NCBI GenBank assembly: GCA_900088475.1
Contig: FLMG01003917.1
Location: forward strand, 35,392 to 60,287
From: Hyphochytrium catenoides
Taxonomy: Eukaryota > Sar > Hyphochytriomycetes > Hyphochytriales > Hyphochytriaceae
DNA: 24,896 bases
Reading direction: 5' to 3'
In this document: one piece after another, positions 10,027 through 20,290 of the stretch
How positions within the stretch are numbered: position 1 is the stretch's first letter
Layout: the number at the start of each line of letters is the position of its first letter
Made by a program: the position numbers and the translations under genes
The notes under the pieces: model-generated
Database searches by the model: none
What the model was told of the DNA's origin: nothing
Seen by the model: the letters and a program-made list of their open reading frames with translations, nothing else

Positions 10027-11709
10027 CTAATGGCTTTCAATGAGCACATATTCATCCTCTTCGTCACTCTCTCCAGCACTTACGGCTTCGTTCACCATGT
10101 CCACCTGCAAGTGGTTATTGTTCAGCCAATTAGCTGACCAATGACAGAGGGGAACAAAGGCATGGAGAAGAACAGAGCACGGAAGCACAGTACCTCGCTT
10201 GAATAATCGGGTGTGCTCGAAGCTATTGAGAAAGGACATAAGCAGTGCTGAGAGACGCCTTGCACCCTGCCGCAGAAGTCTTGAAAATCTAGCCTGTCCT
10301 TTATATAGAAGCCAATTGCCAAGGATGGGTCCACGTTCTCCATGCTCATTACGAGAGGAGTGCCGCAAGACGTAGTGGCAAGAAGGTCGGATGAGATGGC
10401 ACTGCCGGACACCTGGAGAGCAGGCTGGGTGGTGTGTGGATCGAGAAGATGCAACTCAGATCCATGAACACCCACGAAATACACAGAGTGGCCCCTTTTG
10501 CCTACAAGAGAAACGACCAGGTTCTTAGTCGAGTACTGAAGAGAGGACAGTAAGGGGACAGACAAATTGAAGACAGAGAGCCGCGAGGACCAGGTACAGG
10601 GAGAGTACATCACAAAGGCAGCCAACGCGCGGCGCCCTAGAGTGGAGACTGAGTGAAGCAACATGAATATACGGTACAGGCACTCCACTTGAAGAGTAAT
10701 AAGCGATCGGGAATGTTCAACAGCTAACGACCACATGCCGAGTCTCAAGCTTTTCTCCCACCCTGACCGTCTCAACTATTAATATATCCCCTCTTGACCT
10801 GCCTTACCTCCTATGATTCCGGTAGACTGGGGAAACTTGAAGAACTCAATGATAGCTGGTAAATAATCGCCGTTGATGTGGTCTAAGCCCAGCCGGAGGG
10901 GAATGAGAATGAACAGTGCCTTGGACCACTTGCTCTCAGGTGCAGCAGGAGGAGGATTCAGTAAAGGGTCGTAGAGAGCTGTAGACGGTGTCCCTGCCTC
11001 CTTCGGCTCGTCGCTGTTACTATTTGATGGCGATGAGGAGCATAGTCCCTCAACCACATCAAGGTAGATTACCCCCTCCTGCGGCACTAACATTTCCATT
11101 GTGCCCCCTAACTTTTCTGCATGCAGGTGTACTAGATCTCGCAGAACCTGCGCTGCGGTGGTAGGGCCATACCACTCTCCAGGAAGCTTGTCGTACTGCA
11201 GCCCCACCTACAAACGCCAAACATAACATCTAAGGACGGACGGTCTTACCGCTCGTTAGAGCGACCTACCTGAACCATGTTGTGAATGGAGTAGATTGCT
11301 TCCACTCTAGGTACATCGGCGAACCACCTCAAGATGCTCGCCCCTCCCTTGGCTGACCTAATATTCTGGTTGAATAGGTGGCGTTGTAAGGCTTGGGCCA
11401 AGATCATCTGTCCTGTTCTCAGCATACATCCCCATCCAGAGTCACTAGAGATGATCGTAAGAGAGGTTTATGACTACTCTGTGTGATTGCCAAGCAGGCA
11501 ACATACCTGGTATAGTCGTAGGGATCCATAGGCGCAAAGTCCCTGCGGTAGGTGAGCCACTTGATTGCATGGAACATCTTTATGTATGCCGCTTGCTCTG
11601 GGGTTAGCTCTCCATGGCCACCTTCAAAGCGACTGCCCAGAAGCCAGACCACTTCATCGCAGTTGCGAATGTCGAAAGGACGTATCCCATGGGCAAATTG
11701 TGAAGCCAT
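10027..11709 (-). CDS. ATG4: Cysteine protease ATG4 (autophagy, peptidase C54)
   Basis: ATG4 processes the C-terminus of ATG8 and later removes it from lipid during autophagy. Five exons join in phase: 11709-11507, 11444-11270, 11207-10808, 10501-10266 and 10104-10027, giving about 363 residues. The catalytic Cys is C74 in SDSGWGCMLRTGQM, and the Asp/His pair is D280 and H282 in LLDPHTTQPAL. Other family segments are VWLLGSRF near the start, GEWYGPTTAAQVLRDL, STGIIGGKRGHSVYFVGVHG and MENVDPSLAIGFY. A Ser/Pro/Asn-rich insert of about 40 residues (after VVEGL) precedes the segment beginning SKWSKALFILIPLRLG. The last residues, DEEDEYVLIESH, make an acidic-preceded Y-x-x-I ATG8-interaction (LIR/AIM) motif at 357-360. 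The start is at the expected distance before the catalytic Cys. Confidence 0.92.
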
Positions 11710-12437
11710 TCTGGTTGCCTTCTATGAAGGCCCCCGACGGGAAGCCACTTTTCTGAAGACTCTATTGCTCTACTGCGAAGAACTGTGGCCGGCTGGGTTC
11801 ATTGTTCTTGTGATCTATGCTGACGTCTCCCCATTCTGCGATCCTTCAAGGGATAACCGATAGAGGTCATCATAAGGCACCTCTCGAAGCTTCAACCTTG
11901 CAGCCAAGCTCTGCTATCGAACTCAAAATGCGGGAAGATGAAGAACTTTTCTGAGCAGCGCCTGCAGTGGTGACATCCCCCAGGAGTCTGAGTTAACCGA
12001 TTATCAGAGAATCAAACCATTTTCCTTCGTCTCAAAGCTTTTCTGAAGCTCAAGAAGAACCTTGGACACCTGGAACCTCAGCGTCAATCGGCTCGGGAAA
12101 GGACATGGCAAGTCCACCTGCTTGCCTGTGAGGCTGACGATGCGTTGTGCTGCTACTACGATCGGTAGAAGAGCTGATCAATAGCCTTATCTGGAGTGAC
12201 ATTGTACGCAGTGGTGCGACGTAGTAGGCTGACCGGGCTAGGGTAAGAGGAGTGTGGCTTGGCGTGAGCGGACAACGTGACAGTCAGGGCAAATGAAGAG
12301 TTGACATTGGATAAAACCTGGCTCGACCGTGGATATTCACTTCTGAGACTTCACCTGCATCTTTGAGTTGGTGTGTGGCAATAGCACACGTTCATAGACC
12401 GTCTCTGTCAGTTGCCAAGGCCGGTGAGATAGGAAGC
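11710..12437. other. Divergent intergenic between ATG4 and NELF-A
   Basis: About 730 bp with no convincing coding exon on either strand. Plus-strand frames at 11552-11863 are antisense to ATG4 exon 1. The region probably holds both promoters and 5' UTRs. No distinct motif was identified. Confidence 0.45.
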
Positions 12438-14862
12438 ATGTCTACTCCTAAGGGCCTCAAGCTCTCCTTCCAGAATGACATGGAAATGTCATTATGGCTA
12501 ACGAAGAAACTCAAGAATGCCTGGACTTCTGAAGATGTCAGCTCCATCATTCAAAGCTCCAGCGTTAGTGACATCGCATCCTGCTTTCCACTTCTAGAGC
12601 AGGCGGTCAAGGTAATTCTCATCTGCAGGAAAGAACAGAGAGGGTAAGCTAAAATATGGGGATATGTAGGCAAGGACGCTGCTGTCATTCATAGCTATGC
12701 CTGCCTCGAGCCGGTCTGCAGTGGCCGGACACCTCCGAAAGCTTCTCGATGTGGCATCGACGGACAAGGATGAGGTACACGCTGCACTACAATTGTGGTT
12801 AGTAGTGACATTTCTTAACACGTTTGAGTACAGTGGGTCCGGGTGGCTGCGTGCCTGTGTGAGCGTTGGATAAATGAGGAAGGGCTTCCACGCAGGGGTG
12901 ATTCCCTCTCGTCCCATGTCCACGCTTTCGTCCAGAACCTAGAGTCATCAGGTTGGTGCCGAAGTGACCGAAGTGACAAAACATTCCGACTTAGGGGTCA
13001 ATGGTGAAGGCGTGGGCGTAACGTAAAGACGGGGAAATATAGCCTTCAAACCTTCAAGGGAGGAAGCTGTTGCACCGAGGAATTGGAAAGATCATTCGGG
13101 AGACTCAAAGGGAGAAAGGCCTGAAGGTGGTCTAATAACCTTCTACCGTTGCATGCCACCCCCTTTGGTCTCAGAGTTGCGGAACGGTGCACCCATTGAT
13201 GTTGCATCGTACGTCAGCAGTTACTCTCCTTTAGAGATGGCCTACATGGCTCCACATCTGCAAACTCCTCTTCCAGAGAAGGCAGGGAATCCTCATTTCC
13301 GTGTTCGCAAAGAGAAAGTGAAGCCAAAGAGTGAACCCGGTAGGGTATGATGTTTGGTCTTCGAGTCCGTTGTCTCGGCCGTGCTGTTTCCCCCTGTTGG
13401 TTTATCCCTGGGTTCTGACACGAGGACTTACAGATGCAGGCAAACAAGCCAAAGGTGGGAATGCTCCTGACCGGCCGACCTCCACTCCAAGGTACCCACC
13501 TCTTATACGCTCACTTGTCACGTAATGTCACGTGCTCTCCCCGGTTTCTTTGCCCGCCTCCCTAGCTCTATGTTCACTCTTGCCTAGTAGTTGTTGGTCT
13601 GCCTTCTCAACTGACTGACGGCATGGAATGCATTGATTTATGTCCAGAAATCTATTGCCTGGAGGCGCCCAAGATAGGACTGGTCATACGCCATTGGCCG
13701 TCCTCTCTCGTCGGCCTTCATCAATGGGCATCACGTCAATGGCGAGCTCGGCTCTTGGTGGGCGGTTTAATAGAAAGACCAGTAAAATCGCGGTCATTGG
13801 CATTGATGAGGTATAAAATGCAGTCTAAACAGGCCTTAAAAGAGACAGTAAATCGGCAGCAACCTGAACTTGGACTGCAAAATGCATATCAATAGGTCAA
13901 GGCGCTAGAGGCAGAGAAGCAGAGGGCAGAAGAGGAAAAGAAGAGACAGGAAGAGGAACGAAAAAGACTACAGGCACAAAAGCGAGAGGCTGAAGCTGCC
14001 CAAAAGCGGGAGGCCGAGGCCGCAGCCCATGAATCCCAAGCCGCAGCGAAACAAAAGACGGCTGCCAAAAAGAAACGGCCTTCGGTACTACATACTAACC
14101 GTTGAATTGTGAGTGTGACTCAAAGCATTGACGTTTCCGGGTGGCTAGGTTGGAGCCAAGGAGACTCCAAGGGCCAAAGAAGGAGTTCAACTTGCAAAGT
14201 CAGCTCCAACACCATCTTCTGCTGCCGAGAAGCGAGCCTCACCTTTGGAGGAAGGAGAGACAACACCTGGTAAGCATATCCAGGTCCTGGCAGCAAGTCT
14301 ATGCAGGATCTCACTTGCGCCTTCTCATGGCTCCCAAACCCCCTCTTCATATAATATTGTGATCTTGATTCTCTACCATGTATGGTGGACATGAAACCTT
14401 ACACTACTACTTTGGCTCTCTATTCTCCTGCTGGGCGCAGCGTCCCAGATCGAAACACTATTAGAGGGTGCAAACATGCTAAATGAGGAAGGCCGATCAA
14501 GAATCACCAAATTTTTCCAAGGAGATCGGGGTACTAATAGGTTTTGCGTTCCGGTTCTGCTCTAGTCAAGCTCTGTATCCCACCGGTTTCCCGACAACTG
14601 TTTTGTGCGTGTCTATGATGTCCCTGGGTACAGTTCTCATCACTACTTGCCCAAGTGTTCTCATGCACATGTCTTCATCCTAACAGTGAACCCAACGCCA
14701 GAGCAAGGTCCCACTGTTCGGATCCTTCTCAAGGAGGAGAAGATTAGTGAAGCAGACGGATTTNNNNNNNNNNNNNNNNNNNNNNNNNNNNNNNNNNNNN
14801 NNNNNNNNNNNNNGTGGAAGTACGAGAGTGAATCACCCTTCGACCCTCGCGACCTTCTCTGA
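12438..14862 (+). CDS. NELFA: Negative elongation factor subunit A (NELF-A)
   Basis: NELF-A is part of the complex that, with DSIF, holds RNA polymerase II in promoter-proximal pause. Exons fit at 12438-12611, 12670-12797, 12896-12951, 13059-13126, 13177-13339, 13434-13491, 13648-13810, 13896-14084, 14149-14269 and 14441-about 14535, plus a last exon from about 14566 to 14862 that contains the 50-N gap. That is about 505 residues, close to the roughly 530 of animal NELF-A. The N-terminus (SLWLTKKLKNAW, then the helices ending FPLLEQAVK and ARTLLSFI) and PLEMAYMAPHL...TPLP...HFRVRKEKVKPKSE match the N-terminal conserved domain. The C-terminus (ETLLEGANMLNEEGRSRITK, FVRVYDVPGY and, after the gap, WKYESESPFDP) matches the animal C-terminal domain. 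A 63-residue Glu/Lys/Ala helix (exon 8) is an addition. The last internal splice (near 14530) is uncertain, since an in-frame TAG at about 14563 must be removed. Confidence 0.78.
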
Positions 14863-17599
14863 GATCGCTGGGGGAAAAAGACGTGAGGGAGCCATAGCCC
14901 CGGCTAACAGAAAGAGATCTGCGTCCGGGAGAGGCACTAAGCTGTCTGTGGGGAACATTAGGGGCCAAAGTCCTGTTCAAGGGAGAGGACGCTGAGATCC
15001 GTTGTGACCTCACTTGGTCTGCTAGTCTCGGGCTGCTTGTCCTTCCCTGGGAAGCCTGAGCATAACCGAGGCGGTTTGCAGCATCTGGCAGAGGAGAGAG
15101 GCTTCCTCTTTCTCCTACGATAGATGGTGCGACGTGGTAAAGCTTGCTAACCTCTAAGGCAAGCTTTCTTATATCAGGATGCCAATGGTCAGAACCAGTG
15201 GTGTAGAGCGCATGCTGCAGCTTGCGGACCACTCCTTGACCTAAAAGTATCAGCTTAGGTTGTAGCTTCTTACACATCTGTATCCCCTTCATCGCTAGCA
15301 TTGCATGAGGCGACTGTACACTGCTGATCAATCGGTTCAATAGCTGCTTGACGACGCCTTGACCGTCAGCTGGGCGACATACTGACATCCCAGCTGGACT
15401 ACGGCCATTTACCTTTCGGGGTGCACTACTCATAAGACGTTGAAGCATGTCTCCTGATACCTCGAGAATTCCATAGAGGACGTTCAGCAGGCGAATCTCT
15501 TTGCTACTATCCCCAAGAGGCCAGGACTTGAGTATAGTAGAGATCAAGCGTTCAAAAGATGATGAAGAGCGCCTAGAGATCTCTATTGCTAAACCGGAAG
15601 CCATTGACAACTCGGTCACTGCCTCCTCGTCCAAAGCCAGGAGAAGCTTCACTATGGGGCAATGTAGTCTCTCTGCAAACTTCCCGTCCTTGTCGATGGA
15701 TGGAATAACTTCCTTGCAAGCTCTAAGCAGAACATCAACCTCTCCGCCCACCCAGGTTGACTTAGCAAGGGCTAGTGTTCGCTTTGGAGTACATTCTACC
15801 GCCATGTTAAGGCCTGATGAGGTTACTAGGCCAATGAGCACAGCCGCATCGGCCCTATCGACAAGAGCCTGAGATATGCACTCGAATATGTATCCTTGCA
15901 ACCTAGCTGGCTGATGGCGTAGGAGTAGAGCCTTCATAACCTGGAACATCAATAGCTTCTTAGGGCTCTTTTCTGAGAGCGTTTGAACGCTGGAGACTGC
16001 TATTTGCACCAGTCTATTTGAGACCAAGTCCTCATCTGCAGTCTGGACAGCTTTTACCACCATCTCTAACAACACCACCGAGTTATGTCCTGGTAAAGAG
16101 AGTACAGGCATGCTGGACAGCGACGTGCCCGAACCAGTCCGCTGCATTGCACGGGCGTTAAGTTTGTGCACTGCGTAGCTGTGGAGTGGTCGAGACTTCG
16201 GTTCTTCAGTAGATAGAGCAGAAGATGTTCCTCTTTCCGTTGCCGTGTCTCTGTAACCTCCAGACTCGTCGAAAATGTCTCCAACTACTAGCAGAAGCTG
16301 CTCCAGGCCTTGGTTGCAGATATTTGACTCCTCGTCTAAGGACACCGGAAGCCTCATCCATATTGCTTCATGCGCTATAGGAAGAACAGTCTGCCGCAAA
16401 GGGGTCATCACGTCAGCCGCTATGCGCTGGCTGCCTAATGCCCAAGAAAGGAGACGGTAGGTGTTCGCCTTATCTTGGCACCAAGGTATGGATGTGACGA
16501 TGATCAAAATGCTACGACAAAGCTGCAAAAGCTTTAGAGGTGACGCAGCAATGGCCTCTCCTTCTATGGACCCGTCAAACAAAGCATGACTTAGTTTCTT
16601 GTTCTTCACTACGCAGGAGTACGCCTTCGCCGATAGGAGAGCAGCAAAGTATGCCACTGACAAGGACACAGATACTGTCCCCAAATCCTCACTGCTACGT
16701 CTATGGAAAAATTGCCGCAGGCCATAAGAACGAACTTGCTGCTTTTGGCCTTCCAGTGCTGCGGATTTCGCCTTGTTAGCCCTGAACGTCCCTTCATAGA
16801 AGAACTTGGACATGCGAATGCGGCTGTATAGAGTTGCAGGAATCAAGGGCTGGGATGATAGAGAAGAGCTATCTGCCACCTTGAGCACCGCGTTGGATCC
16901 ATAATTGCCGGCCCAAGTCCAGTCACCACAATGTTCCTCCGCTGGTGTAAGAAAATCGAGAAGACTTTGAAGCACACGCTCTTTGGACTCCCGATTCAGC
17001 CGCCCGAGTGCTGTCTTTCCCAAGGTTGATACGGCTTTAACACTTTCCGCCTGCAAGATATTCTCGATCAGCTGTTGTCTCTTCTTTTGCATATAGCTCT
17101 GTCTAGTCTATCTGCAATGCTTTGCACACCTCCTTCCCGAATGTCCTCCTTCCCGAAGGTTACAACTCCCATAATTGTCTTTGCCTCATCTACATACCTG
17201 CGATCCCAATACCGAGACAACATTTTTACCACCTTTCTCTTCTGCAGAATCGGATAGACGAATACCGCGCGGCAGAGGCTTGACTCTAGCGGTAAGTTCG
17301 TAGTCACCGGGCAGGAGTGGGATGATGACGCCCTCAAACTCGAAGAGTCTGCAAACATTATCATGATAATCGCTGCTAGCAGGGAGGACTGAACTTGGAG
17401 CTAAAGGAACTGCATGCCACTGGCTGTGCTGCGCGGCGCTTGTGGGTATATTCGTCCATATTTCCGCAACGAGGCTAAGCGACGGCGGGCCACTAACCTC
17501 TGCCAGAAGCTGACAGCGACAGGGCTGCAGAACCTTTACTTTGGTCTCGGTACCAGCAGATGGCGTGACCTGCTTGATCTTAACGTTCGCCGCCACCAT
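14744..17599 (-). CDS. Large alpha-solenoid-like protein of unknown function
   Basis: Exon 2 is a single open frame from 17098 (ATG at 17092) for about 780 codons. Exon 1 (17599-17198) joins it in phase 0 through a GTATGT...ACAG intron. Exon 1 encodes about 134 residues that look like a beta-sandwich (LSLVAEIWTN, then FEFEGVIIPLLPGDYELTA). Exon 2 is almost all helical, with repeated amphipathic pairs typical of armadillo/HEAT folds, for example VVLLEMVVKAVQ, KLLMFQVMKALLL and MLAMKGIQMCKKLQPKL with RKLALEVSKLYHVAP near the end. The last 90 residues are Ser/Arg-rich (SASPGRRSLSVSRG). No named family was recognised. A trafficking or scaffold role would be a guess. The true stop is lost in or beyond the N gap, and as read the 3' end overlaps the NELF-A coding end antisense. 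Exon 1 might instead be a separate gene. Confidence 0.65.
14764..14813. other. Assembly gap (50 N)
   Basis: Exactly 50 Ns, probably a placeholder of unknown true length. It falls inside the last exon of NELF-A and near the 3' end of the minus-strand solenoid gene, so both C-termini are incomplete here. Confidence 0.98.
17129..17157. repeat. 16-bp tandem repeat in an intron
   Basis: The unit cctccttcccgaatgt (17129-17144) is followed by 13 matching bases (17145-17157). It lies in the intron of the solenoid gene and contains no coding frame that would be kept after splicing. Confidence 0.8.
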
Positions 17600-17771
17600 C
17601 TGGCTCGGCCAAAAGCACCTTCCTACCTTGGTGGCTTGAGCATCATTGGGAGTGGCTTCAGGCGGTGAGGCGAATGAACTCCTAAACGGGAAAGGAAATC
17701 CACAAGCTGCAACCGCCTCCTATGTACTTCTTCCTCCAGTATCCCTCCTATTCAGCAGAGAAAGCCGTAGG
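17600..17771. promoter_or_regulatory. Head-to-head intergenic, probable shared promoter region
   Basis: 172 bp separate the ATG of the minus-strand solenoid gene from the ATG proposed for the plus-strand 149-residue gene. The minus frame stays open upstream to 17722 without a Met, so it is probably 5' UTR. Function inferred from arrangement. Confidence 0.3.
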
Positions 17772-18487
17772 ATGTTGGATCATCAGCCCTTACGAGTCGT
17801 GGGTGGAGTGAGCGATAACGCTTTACTTTCGCAGTGCTGCCGCCTTGTTGCAGTGGTTCACTGTTACATCGTCGGCACGAGATAAGCACGCGTTCCTCAG
17901 ATCTTCAGCTATGGCGGCTGTTCGTTGGCAATAATGTAGGAGTCCGCCGGAGTACCCTTGCTCCTGTGCTCTGCCTTCACCTCTCTCACTTGCTTGCCGT
18001 CCAACGTGGCTCTGTAGCGACAAAAAGATCCATTGCACTCCGACTTTGACGGGACCGGACCCAATGAAATGACCTTGCACCAGGTCTTTATGACTTGATA
18101 CCCGATTAGCCTAAGAATGCCTTCTTAACCTTGGAAAGTGCGGATGAGGAAAGATCGGCGTGGCATCAAGCGCCGTCTTTTGTCTTTGGTCGCGAGACAG
18201 AGGGGAAACCTCAGTACAAAAACGTGCAAGTCAGAAAACGTGGTCCCCCTTACAGTAGGTATCCGGGGATGCCTCCTTATGGGTACTCTGTATTAATCTA
18301 GGGGGCTGTGAGGATAAAACGACAGGGGTGGCTCCATTGGCAGGAGGTGGAGGAGAGGCTCACCGTTCGCTTGAAAGAAGCTGAGGAGCAGGCAGTTGAA
18401 GCTCGACACAACCTGCACTTTCTTGATGACGAACTAATTTCGGTCGAGCCCTACACAATTTTGGCTGCTACGTTCAGTCAATGGTGA
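17772..18487 (+). CDS. Unrecognised small protein with charged C-terminal helix
   Basis: Four exons join in phase: 17772-17807, 18018-18083, 18110-18282 and 18313-18487, giving about 149 residues. The introns are 210, 26 and 30 nt. The protein opens MLDHQPLRVVGG. It has a middle segment reading WHQAPSFVFGRETEGKPQY, then a Pro/Gly/Tyr-rich patch (GPPYSRYPGMPPYG). It ends with a strongly charged helix (QEVEERLTVRLKEAEEQAVE) and FSQW before TGA. The patch and helix recall small cytoskeletal or axonemal proteins, but no family is recognised. The minus strand is also open across 18107-17909 in another frame; I prefer the plus model because four exons agree in phase and both ends are clean. The two very short introns need cDNA support. 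Confidence 0.5.
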
Positions 18488-18726
18488 TCATCGGTACTTG
18501 TGTGTAGGTAGCTATGTAGCTATCCTTCTAGTTTCCGTTTTCATACTTTGTTCTCGGTCCTCTACCGACCGACAATTATCGTTTTCTACAAGTAGTAACC
18601 CTAGCAACATAACACGCTGTACATAACATTGAAGGGACGTGGTATGCTGTGTCAGTCTGAAGAAGATCGCCTAGGCTGTTGTGTACCATCAGGCGACAAT
18701 CTTAGGATTCGTCGAGAGAATGGGTG
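18488..18726. other. Convergent intergenic
   Basis: About 240 bp between the stop of the plus-strand 149-residue gene and the minus-strand stop at 18727. No coding or RNA feature was seen; the interval should hold two 3' UTRs. Confidence 0.45.
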
Positions 18727-19276
18727 TTACACTCTGGTCACTTCTTTCCTCTTCTCAAGTTCGCCTTGTCGCCGCCGATAGTGAGTCTTCTCCAGTAGTA
18801 GGTGGAGCTTCTCAGCGGCATACCGGCGATTAGCAGCAGCGCGGGTTGGTCTCTCAATGCTGAGAAGATGTCAAAGAGGGCAGAGATTTACTCTATTAAT
18901 CGTGTGACTGGCGAATAGGCTCCTCTACAGCACCCGTGCCTCCTGTTCATTGCCCTCATGCCAATGAAGAGCAGGTCTGGTGAGATTGCCGAGCTGAGAA
19001 TAGCCCGAAATCGCTTAGTCTTGAGAGGCTGCTCGCCTTGTCCCTCTTATAAAAGAAATCCCGCTTCAAAGTCCAACATATACTATTGTCATATTAAAGT
19101 TACCTTTGGAAGGTGAAGTTTTGTTCATCACGGCCAGGGTAACTTACTAACGCAGTAGACGAGGTGCCGCTCTAAGCCACATCGACAACGTTGGCGGCCT
19201 TCTTCAGTTTTGATCGTTGCGCTTGACTACGGACGCCGCCACTAGCCTTTGTCTTTGTCTTAAACGACATTTGCAT
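18727..19276 (-). CDS. Small basic protein, unrecognised
   Basis: Three minus-strand exons fit in phase: 19276-19181, 19043-18934 and 18859-18727, for about 112 residues. The start is Lys/Arg-rich (MSFKTKTKASGGVRSQAQRS). The middle reads FRAILSSAISPDLLFIGMR. The last exon is a basic helix, RAAANRRYAAEKLHLLLEKT then HYRRRQ, ending KEVTRV before TAA. The basic composition and short helices would suit a mitochondrial ribosomal or nucleic-acid-binding protein, but I found no family match. The last exon is the best supported. The first two could be assembled differently: an alternative start reading MWLRAAPRLLR exists at about 19186. Confidence 0.35.
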
Positions 19277-19290
19277 TACTCCATCAGTCG

Positions 19291-19557
19291 CTACAACTTC
19301 TCCTCCGACCAATACGTGTTCTTGATAGCTGCTTTCTCCACTGCAAGTCTCCTTGCAAAAGGTATATTCACACGCGCAATTAAGGATAAGGAACCCAGTG
19401 AGTTTTCCTCTGTATATCGGGCCTCCAGGTATTCTAACTCTAGGAGGAGAAGACCCGCCAAGATAGCCTCACTCAGAATTTCAGTACCTTCGTTTAAACA
19501 ACTACTTGATGGGAGCAGCCGCTACGGTTCTCCTGGGTTAATGGAGTATGTCTCACC
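19291..19557 (-). CDS. 3' exons of an unrecognised small gene
   Basis: The exon 19521-19291 encodes 76 residues ending in TAG. It includes SEAILAGLLLLELEYLEARY and FARRLAVEKAAIKNTYW, an ordered helical sequence that looks genuinely coding. It joins through a 35-nt GTGAGA...CGTAG intron (19556-19522) to a short upstream piece reading MLGQNGM. That piece may be the start (83 residues) or the continuation of a further exon near 20100 reading EVLALFWRFTGLRW, whose phase agrees. No family recognised. Its stop lies only 14 bp from the proposed start of the next minus-strand gene, so the two may belong together in some other splice form. Confidence 0.4.
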
Positions 19558-19578
19558 ATCCCATTTTGTCCAAGCATG

Positions 19579-20290
19579 CACCTCAAAGTAGGTGTTCAAC
19601 GCTTTGGGGTGTCATTCAATGCTAGAACTGTAGGGACTGGCAGAATGGAACTCTTACTACTTTTGTACGGGCAGAGATTACATCTTTCTCTGCTCTGTCT
19701 CCTGCGTTCATTAAGAAGGAGCCGCTCCTCACAAGTGAATGCTGTAGGCGTAGCATAATAACACCCAACAATGCAGTTGAAACGAACTTAACTCCTCTAT
19801 GCAGCGGAGGAGAGTGCAGGTTATGTCTATAGTGCGGCGCTCACTCAAGAAAAACACCGATAGCACAAAGAACGGTGCGGGGCTCATCCTTATAGACTTA
19901 ATCATTGAAGATCTTTAAGGGAGCAACCAATGAGGTTTGAAAGGAGATACGACATTGGGTCAGAGCTACATGAGATAGAGGGGTGACCTTTTTAGCAACC
20001 CGACTTACCACCGCAAACCTGTAAATCTCCAGAAGAGGGCTAATACCTCATCGGTTTTCCCGAATGCCCTTGCAAGCTTCGTGCGGCTGTGCAGCACTGC
20101 TGCCCGGCGCAGTCTTTGGTGAGTTTTCCTAGGAGCGACCCCATCTACGTTTACCTTGAATGCTCCTTCCTCTTTTCTTAATATTGGCAGCAGTTCCTAG
20201 TGGACACCTCTCCGCCCCTAGCAGGGCAGGAAAGCAGAGGCATTAGCAATGCCGCGTCTGAAGGCAATCGCAAAAAGAATAGGATTGTGG
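19579..20290. other. Region with competing short minus-strand exons
   Basis: Between the small-gene exons and delta-tubulin, two minus-strand readings overlap. Reading 1 is an exon at about 20120-20000 with LHSRTKLARAFGKTDEVLAL. Reading 2 starts at an ATG near 20134 (MGSLLGKLTKDCAGQQ), removes a 28-nt intron and ends at 19898 after SLVAPLKIFND, for about 73 residues. I cannot choose between them. The 3' UTR of delta-tubulin must also lie near 20290. Confidence 0.3.

Noticed and set aside
11552-11863. 103-codon plus-strand frame
   Set aside because: Antisense to ATG4 exon 1 and unlike any protein.
15501-15872. 123-codon plus-strand frame
   Set aside because: Lies within the long minus-strand solenoid exon and is best explained as its shadow.
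17909-18107. Minus-strand open frame ending in GTPADSYIIANEQPP and a stop
   Set aside because: It looks coding but overlaps antisense two exons of the plus-strand 149-residue gene and has no start or compatible upstream exon.
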